DNA of 64,000 nucleotides from NCBI RefSeq assembly GCF_048771995.1, contig NC_133026.1, positions 151,675,001 to 151,739,000 on the forward strand, written 5' to 3'. Position 1 is the first letter of the stretch; every line of letters begins with the position of its first letter. Shown piece after piece: positions 36,301 through 48,300 of the stretch. A model generated the notes under the pieces. The model was not told where the DNA came from, searched no databases, and worked only from the letters and a program-made list of their open reading frames with translations. Position numbers and translations under genes: made by a program. This DNA comes from Taeniopygia guttata (taxonomy: Eukaryota; Chordata; Aves; Passeriformes; Estrildidae).

Positions 36301-39300
36301 TGGAATTCCCACGGATTTGGGATTTCCGTCCCTTCCCGGTGGCCGAGTTAACCCCTGCTGCAGAGCTGGATTTTCCTGATGGAATTCCCGCGGATTTGGG
36401 GTTTCCCTGATGGAATTCCCATGGATTTGGATTTTCTCCCACAGATTTGGGATTTTCCTGATGGAATTCCCATGGATTTGGATTTTCTCCCACAGATTTG
36501 GGATTTTCCTGATGGAATTCCCATGGATTTGGGATTTCGTCCCACGGATTTGGGGTTTTCCTGATGGAATTCCCATGGATTTGAGGTTTACATGATGGAA
36601 TTCCCACAGATCTGGGGTTTTTTACTGGTGGAATTCCCATGGATTTGGGATTTCTGTTCCTTTTCCCAGTCCCCAAGTTAACCCCTACAGCAGAATTGGA
36701 TTTTCCTGATGGAATTCCCAGGGATTTGGGACTTTCTCCCATGGAGTAATATTTTGGGAATTTTTTGAGGAATTTTTGGGAATTTTTTGGGGAATTTTTT
36801 TAGGAATTCCACGGGAATTTTTAAAGGAATTTGATGGGAATTCTTTGGGGAATTTTTTCAGCATTCTTTGGGAATTTTTTAGAATTTTCTGAGAAATTCC
36901 ACGGGAACTTGTGGGAATTTTTGGGAATTCCATGGGAATTTTGGGGATTTTTTTTGGGAATTCCATGGGATTTTTGGGGAATTTTGGGGAGTTTTTTGGG
37001 AATTCCATGGGAATTTTGGGGGAATTTGGGGGAGTTTTTTGGGAATTGCACGGGAATTTTGGGGTAATTTTTTGAGGACTATTTTTTGGGAATTTTGGGA
37101 TTTTTTTTGGGAATTCCATGGGAATTTTGGGGATTTTTTTGGGAATTCCGCGGGAACTTTGGGGTAATTTTTTGAGGACTATTTTTTGGGAATTCCGTGG
37201 ATTTTGGGGAACTTTGGGGCACTCACGGCCAGGGGCAGGGTGGTGGCCACGCGCCCGGCCGGGCTCTCCTGGAAGGGAATTTCGCGGCTCAGCCGCTCCA
37301 GGAGCTGCTCCAGGACCAGCGGGGTCAGCGCCGGCTCCGAGCCCAGCGCCCGCCACAGGCAGCAGCCGGGGCTGGAAAACACGGAATTAGTGTGGGAACG
37401 GGAATGCCGGCAGAGAAACGGGAGAAAAATGGGATTTCTGGGAGAAAATGGGATAAAAATGGGAATTCTGGGAGAAAAATGGGAATCAGGGGGGGAAACG
37501 GGAATGCCGGGAGAGAAACGGGATAAAAATGGGATTTCTGGGGAAATCCGGGAGGAAAATGGGAATTTCGTGAGAAAAATGGGATAAAAATGGGGATTTC
37601 TGGAATAAAAATGGGAAAAAAATGGGAATTCTGGGAGAAAAATGGGAATCAGCGCGGGAAACGGGAATTCCGGGAGAGAAACGGGATAAAAATGGGAATT
37701 CTGGGAGAAAAATGGGATAAAAATGGGGATTTCTGGGAGAAAATGGAATAAAAATGGGGATTTCTCGGAGAAAATGGGATAAAAATGGGGATTTCTGGGA
37801 GAAAATGGGAATTTCTGGGAGAAAATGGGATAAAAATGGGAATTCTGGCACAAAAATGGGATGAAAACGAGATAAAAATGGGATAAAATGGGATAAAAAT
37901 GGGAATTTCAGGGATAAAAATGGGGTAAAAATGGGATAAAAATGGGAATTTCTGGGAGAAAATGGGATAAAAATGGGATAAAAATGGGAATTTTGGGGAT
38001 GAGAAAAAGGATTCAGGATTGGGATTGGATTTGGGATTGTGAGTGGATTTGGGATTTGGGGCTAAATTTGGGATTTTGGCTGCATTTGGGATTTGAGGTT
38101 GGATTCAGGATTTGGGGCTGGATTTGGGGTTTGGGCCCGGATTTGGGATCAGGGCAGGATTTGAGGCAGGATTTGGGATTTGGGGCTGGATTTCAGGCCT
38201 GATTTGGGATTTAGGGCTGGATTTGGGATCGGGGCAGGATTTGGGATCAGGGCAAGATTTGGGATCAGGAATTCCAGGATCAGGGCAGGATTTGGGATGG
38301 GAATTCTGGGATTGGGGCTGGATTTGGGATCAGGAATTCTGGGATCAGGGCAAGATTTCGGATCAGGAATTCCAGGATCAGGGCGGATTTGGGATGGGAA
38401 TTCCGGGATTGGGGCAGGATTTGGGATCAGGGCAGGATTTAGGATGGGAATTCCGGGATCAGGGATGGATTTGGGATCAGGAATTCCGGGATCAGGAATT
38501 CCGGGATCAGGAATTCTGGGATTGGGAATTCCCACCTGTCGAGGGGCAGCCCCCGTGCCAGCAGGCAGCCCACCGTGCGCCGGGGCAGGATTTGGGATCA
38601 GGGAAGGACTTGGGATGGGAATTCCAGGATCAGGGACGGATTTGGGATCAGGAATTCTGGGATCGGGAATTCCGGGATCGGGAATTCCGGGATCATTCCC
38701 ACCTGTCGAGGGGCAGCCCCCGTGCCAGCAGGCAGCCCACCGTGCGCCGGGGCAGGCGCAGCGCCAGCAGCTGCACCGCTCGTTGCGCCGCCCGCTGCAG
38801 CTGCGGCTCCGCGTGCAGCGCCACCCGCGCATGCAGCGCCTGCAGCAGCTCCGGAACCTGCAACGGCGGGAACCGGGATTTGGGAATGACGGGAAAAGCA
38901 CGGGAAAAGAGGGATAGCCTGGGGAAAATGGGAATGAGGGGGTTTGGGAATGCAGGGAAAAGCACGGGAATGCCAGGAACAGCTTGGGAATGCCGGGAAA
39001 AGCGGGAAAAGAGGGATAACCAGGAGAAAATGGGAATGGTGGGATGCTGGGCTGGGAAAAGTCTGGGAATGCCGGGAAAAGTGGGAAAAGAGGGATAGCC
39101 TGCGGAAAATGGGAATGAGGGGGTTTGGGAATGCAGGGAAAAGTGGGAAAAGTGGGAAGGGATCCATGGGATAATCTGGGAAAAATGGGAATGACGAGCC
39201 TGGGAATAGTGGGAAAAGAGGGATGAGAGCCTTGGGATAACTTGGGAAAAATGGGAATTACGAGCCTGGGAATAGCAGGAAAAGAGGGATAGCCTGGGAA

Positions 39301-42300
39301 CAACAATGGGAATGTTGGGATTGTGGGCTGGGAAAACTTGGGAATGCCAGGAAAAGCAGGAAGGGATCCATGGGATAACCTGGGAAAATGGGAATTATGA
39401 GCCTGGGAATAGCTGGAAAAGAGGGATGGGAGCCTTGGGATAACCTGGGGAAAAGGGGAATGTTGGAATTTCTGGCTGGGAAAAGCTTGGGAATGCCAGA
39501 AAAAGGGGGAAAAGAGGGATAGCCTGGGGAAAATGGGAATGAGAGGATTTGGGAATGCTGGGAAAAGCTTGGGAATGCCGGGAAAAGTGGGAAAGAGGGA
39601 TGGGAGCCTTGGGATAGCCTGGGAAAAATGGGAATGACGAGTCCAGGAAAACTGGGAAAAGAGGTTTGGGAGCTTTGGGATAAAATGGGGAAAATGGGAA
39701 TAAAGAATCCCTGGAAAAGTGGAATAAAGAGCCCAGGAAAAATGGGAAGGGATCCATGGGATAACCTGGGAATAATGGGAATTAATTATGGGATTCCAGG
39801 CTGGGAAAAGTCTAGGAATGCCAGGAAAAGTGGGAAAAAAGGATAGCCTGGGGAAAATGGGAATGTTGGGATTCTGGGCTGGGAAAAATCTGGGAATGCC
39901 GGGAAAAGTGGGAAGGGATCCTCAGGATAACTTGGGAAAAATGGGAATTATGAACCTGGGAATAGCAGGAAAAGAGGGATGAGAGCCTTGGGATAACTTG
40001 GGAAAAATGGGAATTATGAGTCCAGGAAAACTGGGAAAAGAGGTTTGGGAGCTTTGGGATAAACTGGGGAAAATGGGAATAAAGAATCCCGGGAAAAGTG
40101 GAATAAAGAGCCCAGGAAAAGTGGGAAAGGATCCATGGGATAACCTGGGAAAAATGGGAATTAATTATGGGATTTGGGCCTGGGAAAATCTGGGAATGCC
40201 TGAAAAAGTGGGAAGGGATCCTCGGGATAACTTGGAAAAAATGGGAATTATGAGTTTGGGAATAGCGGGAAAAGAGGGATGGGAGCTTTGGGATAAACTG
40301 GGAAAATGGGAATAAAGAATCCCAGGAAAAGTGGGAAGGGATCCATGGGATAACCTGGGAAAATGGGAATTACAAGCCTGGGAATAGTGGGAAAAGAGAG
40401 ATGGGAGCCTTGGGATAACCTGGGAAAAATGGAAATCCTGGAATTTTTCGGATTTTTTTTGGAATTTATAGGATTTTTTGGGAATGTTGGGAAATAAATT
40501 TTGGGAATTCCAACCTGCTCGTGCAGGATCCCCTCTCGTTCCTGGATCAGGAATGCTGGGATTTTTTGGGAATTTATTGGGATTTTTTTTTAATATTTGG
40601 GATTTTTTGGGTATTTTTTGGAATTTTTGGTATTTTTGGTATATTTTTGTATTTTTTGGTATTTTTTTGTATTTTTGGATTTTTTTTTTATTTTTGGAAT
40701 TTTCTGGTATCTTCTGGGATTTTTTTTTAAATTTTTTGGTATTTTTTTAGATTTTTTTGGGATTTTTTGGGGGGGGATTTTTAAATTTTTGGGGGACTTT
40801 TTAGGATTTTCTTTTTTGATTTTTCCCATTGTTTGGAGAATTTTTTTTAATTTTTGTGGATTTTTTTTTTTTATTTTTTGGGATTTTTTTTAATTTTTAA
40901 GTTTTTTTTGAGATTTTTTTGGAATTAATTCCTGGGATTTTTTGGGAATGTTGTGAAATAAATTTTGGGAATTCCGACCTGCTTGTGCAGGATCTCGCCC
41001 CGTTCCCGGATCAGGAATGTTGGGAATTATTGGGAATTTGATTTTTTTTTTGGTTTTTTCAGTATTTTTTTGGGAATTTTTGGTATTTTTTGTATTTTTG
41101 GGGAATTTTTTGGAATTTTTTGGGAATGTTGGGAAATAAATTTTGGGAATTCCGACCTGTTTGTGCAGGATCTCCCCCCGTTCCCGGATCAGGAATGTTG
41201 GGAATTACTGGGAATTTATTGGGATTTTTTGGGAAATTTTTGGGGAATTTTTTGCATTTTTTTGAATTTTTCGGATTTTTTGGGTATTAAATTGTTGGAA
41301 ATTTTAGGGAATTTTGGGAATTTTGGGAATTCCGACCTGCTCGTGCAGGATCTCCCCCCGTTCCCGGATCAGGAATGTTGGGAATAATTGGGAATTTATT
41401 GGGATTTTTTAATTGCTATTTTGGTATTTTTTTGGAATTCCTGTGATTTTTTGGGAATGTTGGGAATTAAATTTTGGGAATTCCGACATGCTTGTGCAGG
41501 ATCTCCCCCCGTTTCCGGATCAGGAATGTTGGGATTTTTTGGGAATTATTTTTATTTTGTCAGGTTTTTTCGGTACTTTTTGGGAATTTTTGGTATTTTT
41601 TGTATTTTGGGGGATTTTTTTGGGATTTTTTGGAATTTTTGGTGGTTTTTTTGAGTTTTTTGGTATTTTTTGGGTATTTTTTGGCATTTTTTGGCATTTT
41701 TTAGTATTTTTTTTATTTTTGGGGAATTTTTGCAAAATTTTTTTGATTTTTAAAAATTTTTTTGAATTTTCAGAATTTTCTGGGATCTGTTGGGATTTTT
41801 TATTTTTATTTCATTTTATGGTTTTTTTTTTTGAATTTTTGGTATTTTTTCATAATTTCTTGGATTTTTTTTGTATTTTTCGGATTTTTTGGGTAATAAA
41901 TTGTTGGAAATTTTGGGAATTTCGGGAATTCCAACCTGTTCATGCAGGATCTCGCCCCGTTCCCGGATCAGGGCGTTGCCGATGGCGGCGGCGGCGCGGC
42001 TGCAATTCCGCTCGGGATCGGTCCAGGCCTCCAGCAGCGCCAGCAGCAGCCCCGGCAGCTGCTCCGGGGGGATCCTCCTGCCCAGAACCTGCAGAAAATT
42101 GGGAAAATTGGGAATTCCGGAGGGGTTGGGGGCGCTGGGGGGGAAATCCTAAAAAAACTCCACAAAAAATCGCGAAAAAAAGGGAAAAAAATCAAAAAAA
42201 CCCTAAAAAAAGGCAAAAAAATTTCCAAAAAATCCTCTAAAACCCCCCCCAAAAACCCCCAAAATATTTTAAAGATCACCCCAAAATCCACCTAAATAGG

Positions 42301-45300
42301 GAAAAAAAAAAACTTTCCAAAATTAAAAAAAGTCCCGAAAAAAAACCCCAAGAAACTCCCTAAAAATTTAAAAAAAACCCAAAATCAAAAAAAGGCCCCA
42401 AAATCCATCCGCCCAAAAAAAATCCCCAAAAAATAAAAAGAAGTCCCCAAAATCCACCCAAAAATTAAAAACATGTCCCCAAAAATAAAGAAAAAAAAAA
42501 TCCAAAGATTCCCCCCAAAAATTTCCCAAAAACATCCAAAGAAATTCCACCAAAATTTAAAAAAAAATCCCACCAAAAATGGCCTCAAAACCCCCAAAAT
42601 ATCCCCAAAAAGTCCCTAAAAAGCAACCAGAGAAACTCCCCAAAAGTAAGAAAAAAATCCCCAAATCTCCCAAAATTCTGGTGGGATTCTCCTGCCCAGA
42701 ATCTGCAGAAAATTGGGAAAATTGGGAATTCTGGAGGGGTCGGGGGTGCTGGGGAGGAAATCCTAAAAAAATTCCACAAAAAATCGCGAAAAAATGAAAA
42801 AAAACCCAAAAAAACCCATAAAATCCCCCCAAAAAATCCCAAAGAAATCCCCAAAAATTCCACCAAAATTTAAAAAAAATTCCCAAAAAATTCTCAAAGT
42901 TTCAAAAAAAAAATCCTGAAAAAATCACCCAAAAAATCCTCCCACAATCCCCAAAATTTTTCTAAAAAAATCCCCCAAAAATCCATAAACATCCACAAAA
43001 AAATTCCCAAAAAAATCCTCATAAAATCCAAAAAAAATCCCCCCAAAATCCCAAAAGATCCATAAACATCCCCCCAAAAAATCCCAAAAAATTCCCGAAG
43101 CCTCCCCCGAGTCTGGAATTCCAGAATTCCCAAATTATTCCCAAATTATTCCCGAAGAATTCCGGAATTCCCAAATTTCTCACCGCTCCCAGGCGGCTGC
43201 AGGTTTGGAAAAGGACGGAAAAATCGGGAAATTGGGAATTTTCCAGCCCCGCCTTCAGCTCCTGCAGCTCCTCCAGCAGCTCGTCCCGGTGATCCCGAGA
43301 AAACCCTGGAAAATTTGGGAAAAGAGAAAATTCTGGAATTTCGAGCTTGGAAAAATCCTTGGAATTCACCGAGTCCAATAAGAATGGGAATTCCAGAGGG
43401 AATTCAGGATTTTTTCTGATTTTTGGGGCAATTCCAGCCCTAAACTGGGGAAATTCCAAAACAATTCCCAAAATTCCCCTGGAAAATTCCAGGAAAATTC
43501 GGGAAAAGCAAAAATTCTGGAATTTTGAGATTGGAAAAATCTTTGGAAGTCATCGAGACCAACAAGAACTGGAATTCCAGAGGGAATTTGGGATTTTTTC
43601 ACTATTTTTGGGCCAATTCCAGCCCCAAACTGGGAAAAACCCCTGGAAAATTCCAGGAGAACTCGGGAAAAGAGAAAATTCTGGAATTCTGGCCCTGGAA
43701 AAATCCAAGTTCATCCAGGGCCGTCATTATCCCAGAAAAAAATCTGGGAATTTTGGACTTTTCCTGATTTTTGGGGCGAATTCTTGTGGGTGAGGCCTTG
43801 AAAATCCCAAAGTTTGGGAAAGGAGAAATTCCATGGAATTCCCTCCTTGGGATTGAACCCAAAAATTTTGGGAATTCCTTGGGAAAAGCCGGAATTTGAT
43901 GGGCTTGAACCCCAAAAATTCCCAGAATTCCATGGGAATGTTGGAATTTGGGATTGAACCCCAAAAATTCCCGGAATTCCCTGGAATTCCCTCTCCAGGT
44001 GTATCCCAAAATTCCAAAGGGAAGCAGCGCCCCCTGCTGGACAACCCGAGAACTCCAGGCTCAAAATCCTCGGGAACACCATTCCCAAAAATCCCAAAAA
44101 TTCTTGGGAAAACCACTCCCAAAAATCCCAAAAAACCTCAGGAAACCCATTCCAAAAAATCCCAAAAACCAAAAAACCCTCAGGGTCCCTTCCCAAAAAC
44201 CGCAAAATCCCAAAAAACCTTGGGAAAACCATTCCCAAAAACCCCAAAATCTCAAAAACCTTGGGATAAATATTCCCAAAAACCCCAAAAATCTTCGGGA
44301 AAACCATTCCCAAAAATCCCAAAAACCCCAAAAACCCTTTGGGACAACCATTCCCAAAAACCCTGGAAATCCCTTCCCAAAATCCCAAAAAACCTTGGGA
44401 AAACCATTCCCAAAAATCCTCGGGAAATCCCTTCCCAAAAATGGTCAGGAAACCCCTTCCCAAAAACCCCAAAATCCCAAGAAAACCCTTCCCAAAAACC
44501 CCAAAATCCCCAAAAAAACCCTCAGGAAAAACTTTCCCAAAAACCTGAAAATCCCCCAAAAAAAGCAGGAAAACCATTCCCAAAAATCCTCAGGAAGTCT
44601 CTTCCCAAAATCCAAAAAAACCTTGGGAAAACCATCTCAAAAATCCCAAAACTCTTTGGGAAAACCCTTCCCAAAAACCCCCAAACCCCACAAACCAGCC
44701 CCGAGGGTTCCCGGAAGTGTGGGAATTTTCCAGGTGGGAATTTTCCGTCCGGGAATTTCCCCTGGAATTCCGTCCCACCTTGGAAGCAGAGCTGGATGCG
44801 CAGCAGGGCCCGGACGCAATCCAGGGATCGGGAGCGGATTTCGGGAATTCCGTCGGAGCAGCGCGGAGCCAGCAGGGCCAGGAGAGCCGGGAGAGCCGGG
44901 AACGGCGTCACCGCCTGCCGGGAGAGCGGGAATTCGGGACATCGGGAATTGGGGAATTGGGGATAAAAACGGGAATGGGAACGGGAATTGGGAATGGGAA
45001 TGGGAATTGGGGATGGAAAAGCGGGAATGGGAATCAGGAATTCGGGAATTTGGGAATCGGGAATTGGGAATTGGGGATGGGAATTGGGAATTAGGATTTG
45101 GGGATAAAAACAGGAATGGGAATGGGAATCAGGAATTCGGGAATTGGGGAATTGGGGATGGGAATGGGAACGGGAACGGGAATTTGGGAATTGGGGATGG
45201 AAAAGCGGGAGTGGGAATATGAGAATGGGAATGAGAATGGGAATTTGAGATGGGAATTGGAATGGGAATTGGGAATTGGGAACGGGAATGGGAATTTGGG

Positions 45301-48300
45301 AATTGAAAAGCAGGAGTGGGAATATGGGAATGGGAATTGGGGATAAAAAGTGGGAATGGGAATGGGAATGGGGAATGGGGAATGGGAATGGGGAATGGGA
45401 ATGGGAATTTGGGAATTGGGGATGGAAAAGCGGGAGTGGGAATTTGGGAATTGGGGATAAAAAACAGGAATGGGAATTGGGAATGGGAATTTGGGATGGG
45501 AATTGGAATGGGAATTGGGAATTGGGAACGGGAATGGGAATTTGGGATGGGAATGGGAATTGGGGATAAAAACCAGGAAGGAAAACCAGGAATGGGAATG
45601 GGAATGGGAATTGGGGAATGGTGAATGGGAATTTGGGATGGGAACTGGGAATGGGAATGGGAATTGGGAACGGGAATGGAAATGGGAACAGGAATTGGGA
45701 ATTAGGAACTGGGGATGGGAAATGTGGGAATAATGGGAATGGGAATTAGGGACAGGAACTGGGGGATAAAAACAGGGAATGAAATCCAGGAATGGGAATT
45801 GGGAATGGAAACTGGGAAAGGAAATTGGGAATTGGGAATAAAAACAGGGATAAAAACAGGGAATGGAATCTGGGAATGGAAATTGGGGATGGAAACTGGA
45901 AATAAAAACTGGGAATGAAATCTGGGAATTCCCGTCTGCAGGGCTGGGAGGGAGGGTTGGGAATTCCGGGAACTCACGCGCACGTCGAGGTTTTCCAGGA
46001 AGAATTCCAGCAGGGATTTGCCGATGCCGAGGCCGCGCTCCCGCTCCGGCTCCCGCGGGGAGCGGATCCAGGGGCCTAAATGCTGGGAACGGGGGAAAAT
46101 CCTGGAATTCTGCAGGGAAATCCTGGGATTCTGGCAGGAAAAACCTGGGAATTCTGCAGGGAAAATGCTGGAATTCTGCAGGGAAAATGCTGGGGTTCTG
46201 CAGGGAAAATTCTGGGAATTCTGCAGGGAAAATTATGGGATTGTGCAGGGAAAATTCTGGGATTCTGCAGGGAATACCCTGGAATTTTACAGGAAAAATC
46301 TGGGATTCTGCAGGGAAAATTCCGGGATTGTACAGGGAAAATCCTGGAATTCTACAGGGAAAATGCTGGAACTTTACAGGGAAATTCTGGAATTCTGCAG
46401 GGAAAATCCTGGAATTCTACAGGGGAAATCTTGGAATTCAAGAGGGACAATGCCAGAAACCTGGCAGGAAAATCCTGGAATTTTACAGGAAAAATTCTGG
46501 GATTGTGCAGGGAAAATCTTGGGATTCTGCAGGGAAAATTCTGGAATTCTGGCAAGAAAATCCTGGAATTCTGCAGGGAAAATTCCCCAAACCACTCCTG
46601 GAATTCCTGAAATTCCCGAAATTACAAAACCACTCCTGGAATTCCCAAAATTCCCCAAAATTCCCAAAGTTCCCAAAACCACTCACGGAATTCCAAAATT
46701 CCCATGGAATTCCCAAAACCACTCCTGGAATTCCCAAAATTCCCAAAGTTCCTGAAATTCCCAAAATTTCCAAAATTCCCAGAACCACTCCCAGATTTCC
46801 CAAACTTCCCCAAACCATTCCCGTAATTCCCGAAATTCCTGGAATTCCCCAAACCAATCCTGGAATTCCAGAAATTCCCAAAATTCCCCAAACCAATCCT
46901 GAAATTCCCAAATTTCCCAAAACCACTCCTGGAATTTCCAAAAATCCCGGAATTCCCAAAATTCCCAAAACTACTCCTGGAATTCCAGAAATTCCCAAAA
47001 TTCCCCAAACCAGCCCCAAAATTCCCAGAATTTCCAAAATTCCCAAAACCACTCCCAGAATCCCCAAAATTCCCAAAACCACTCCAGAAATTCCCGTAAT
47101 TCCCGAAATTCCCGGAATTCCCGGCACTCACGGCAAAGATCTCCTGGAGGCCGCTGGGGCTGAGGCGACTCCGGAGGATTCCCTGGAGCAGCTCCGTGAG
47201 CGCCGCCAGCGCCTCCTGCAACAGCTCCTGGAAAAATCCCGGAAAATCCTGGAATTCTGGGCTGGGAAAAACCCCTGGAATTCCCAAACCCATCCCAGCC
47301 CATCGTTATCTCAGAAAAAAATGGGAATTTTGGGATTTTCCCTATTTTTTGAGGGGAATTCTTGCGGATGAGCTCTGGAAAATCCCAGATTGTTTGGAAA
47401 AGGAAGAAAATCCCGGAATTTTGGGCTCGGAAAAACCCCTGGAATTCCCAAATCCATTCAAGGCCATTGTTATCCCAGAAAAAAATGGGGATTTTTGGGA
47501 TTTTCCCCATTTTTTTTGATTTTTTTAAAAATTATTTTGGGGGAAAAAATGGGATGGGAATCCAGATGTTTTTTTCCTGGAATTCCTTTTTTTTCCCCAA
47601 AATCCCATTTTTTCCCCAAAATCCCATTTTTTTCTCCAAAATCCCACAGAATTCCCAGAAAATTCCAGAGCTGCCTCACTCCAGGAAGGACCCAGAATAT
47701 TAGGATCATCCCATGGGAATTGAGATGGTTTTTTCCCAGAATTCCCATTTTTTTCTCCCCCAAAAATCCCATGGAATTCCCACCTGTGCTCCGGGCTGTT
47801 CCCGGTTTTTCCCGGAATTCCCATTTTTCCCCCAAAGTCCCACAGAATTCCCAGAAATTCCAGAGCTGCCCCACCCCAGGAAGAACCCGGAGTATCGGGA
47901 TCATCCCATGGGAATGGGATGGGAATTCAGGTGTTTTTTTCCTGGAATTCCCATTTTTCCCCCCAAAATTCCCATTTTTTTTCCCCCCAAATCCCATGGA
48001 ATTCCCACCTGTGCTCCGGGCTGTTCCCATTTTTTCCTGGAATTCCCATTTTTCCCCCCAAATTCTATGGAATTCCCACCTGGGTTGTGGGCTGTTCCCA
48101 TTTTTTCCTAGAATTCCCATTTTTTCCTGGAATTCCCAATTTTCCCCCCCAAAAATCCCATGGAATTCCCACCTGTGCTCCGGGCTGTTCTCGGTTTTTC
48201 CCGGATTCCGGCGGCGGCAGCGGCAGGACGGAGCCCAGGGCGGCGTCCAGCAGCTCGGAGCGCTCGGAGTCGCTCAGCGCCGGCTCCAGGGCGCTGGAAT

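Noticed and set aside
40450..41935. CRISPR-like pattern of regularly spaced ~45-base identical segments
   Set aside because: Spacers are not unique protein-coding-derived inserts but degenerate T-rich repeat; the conserved pieces are copies of an MROH1 exon end, in a eukaryotic intron.
46069..46077. Alternative acceptor (CATTTAG) for the MROH1 exon at 45978
   Set aside because: It would start the exon two bases out of phase with the preceding exon and lose the conserved His-Leu-Gly; the CCCAG five bases... upstream acceptor at 46083-46084 fits phase and family.
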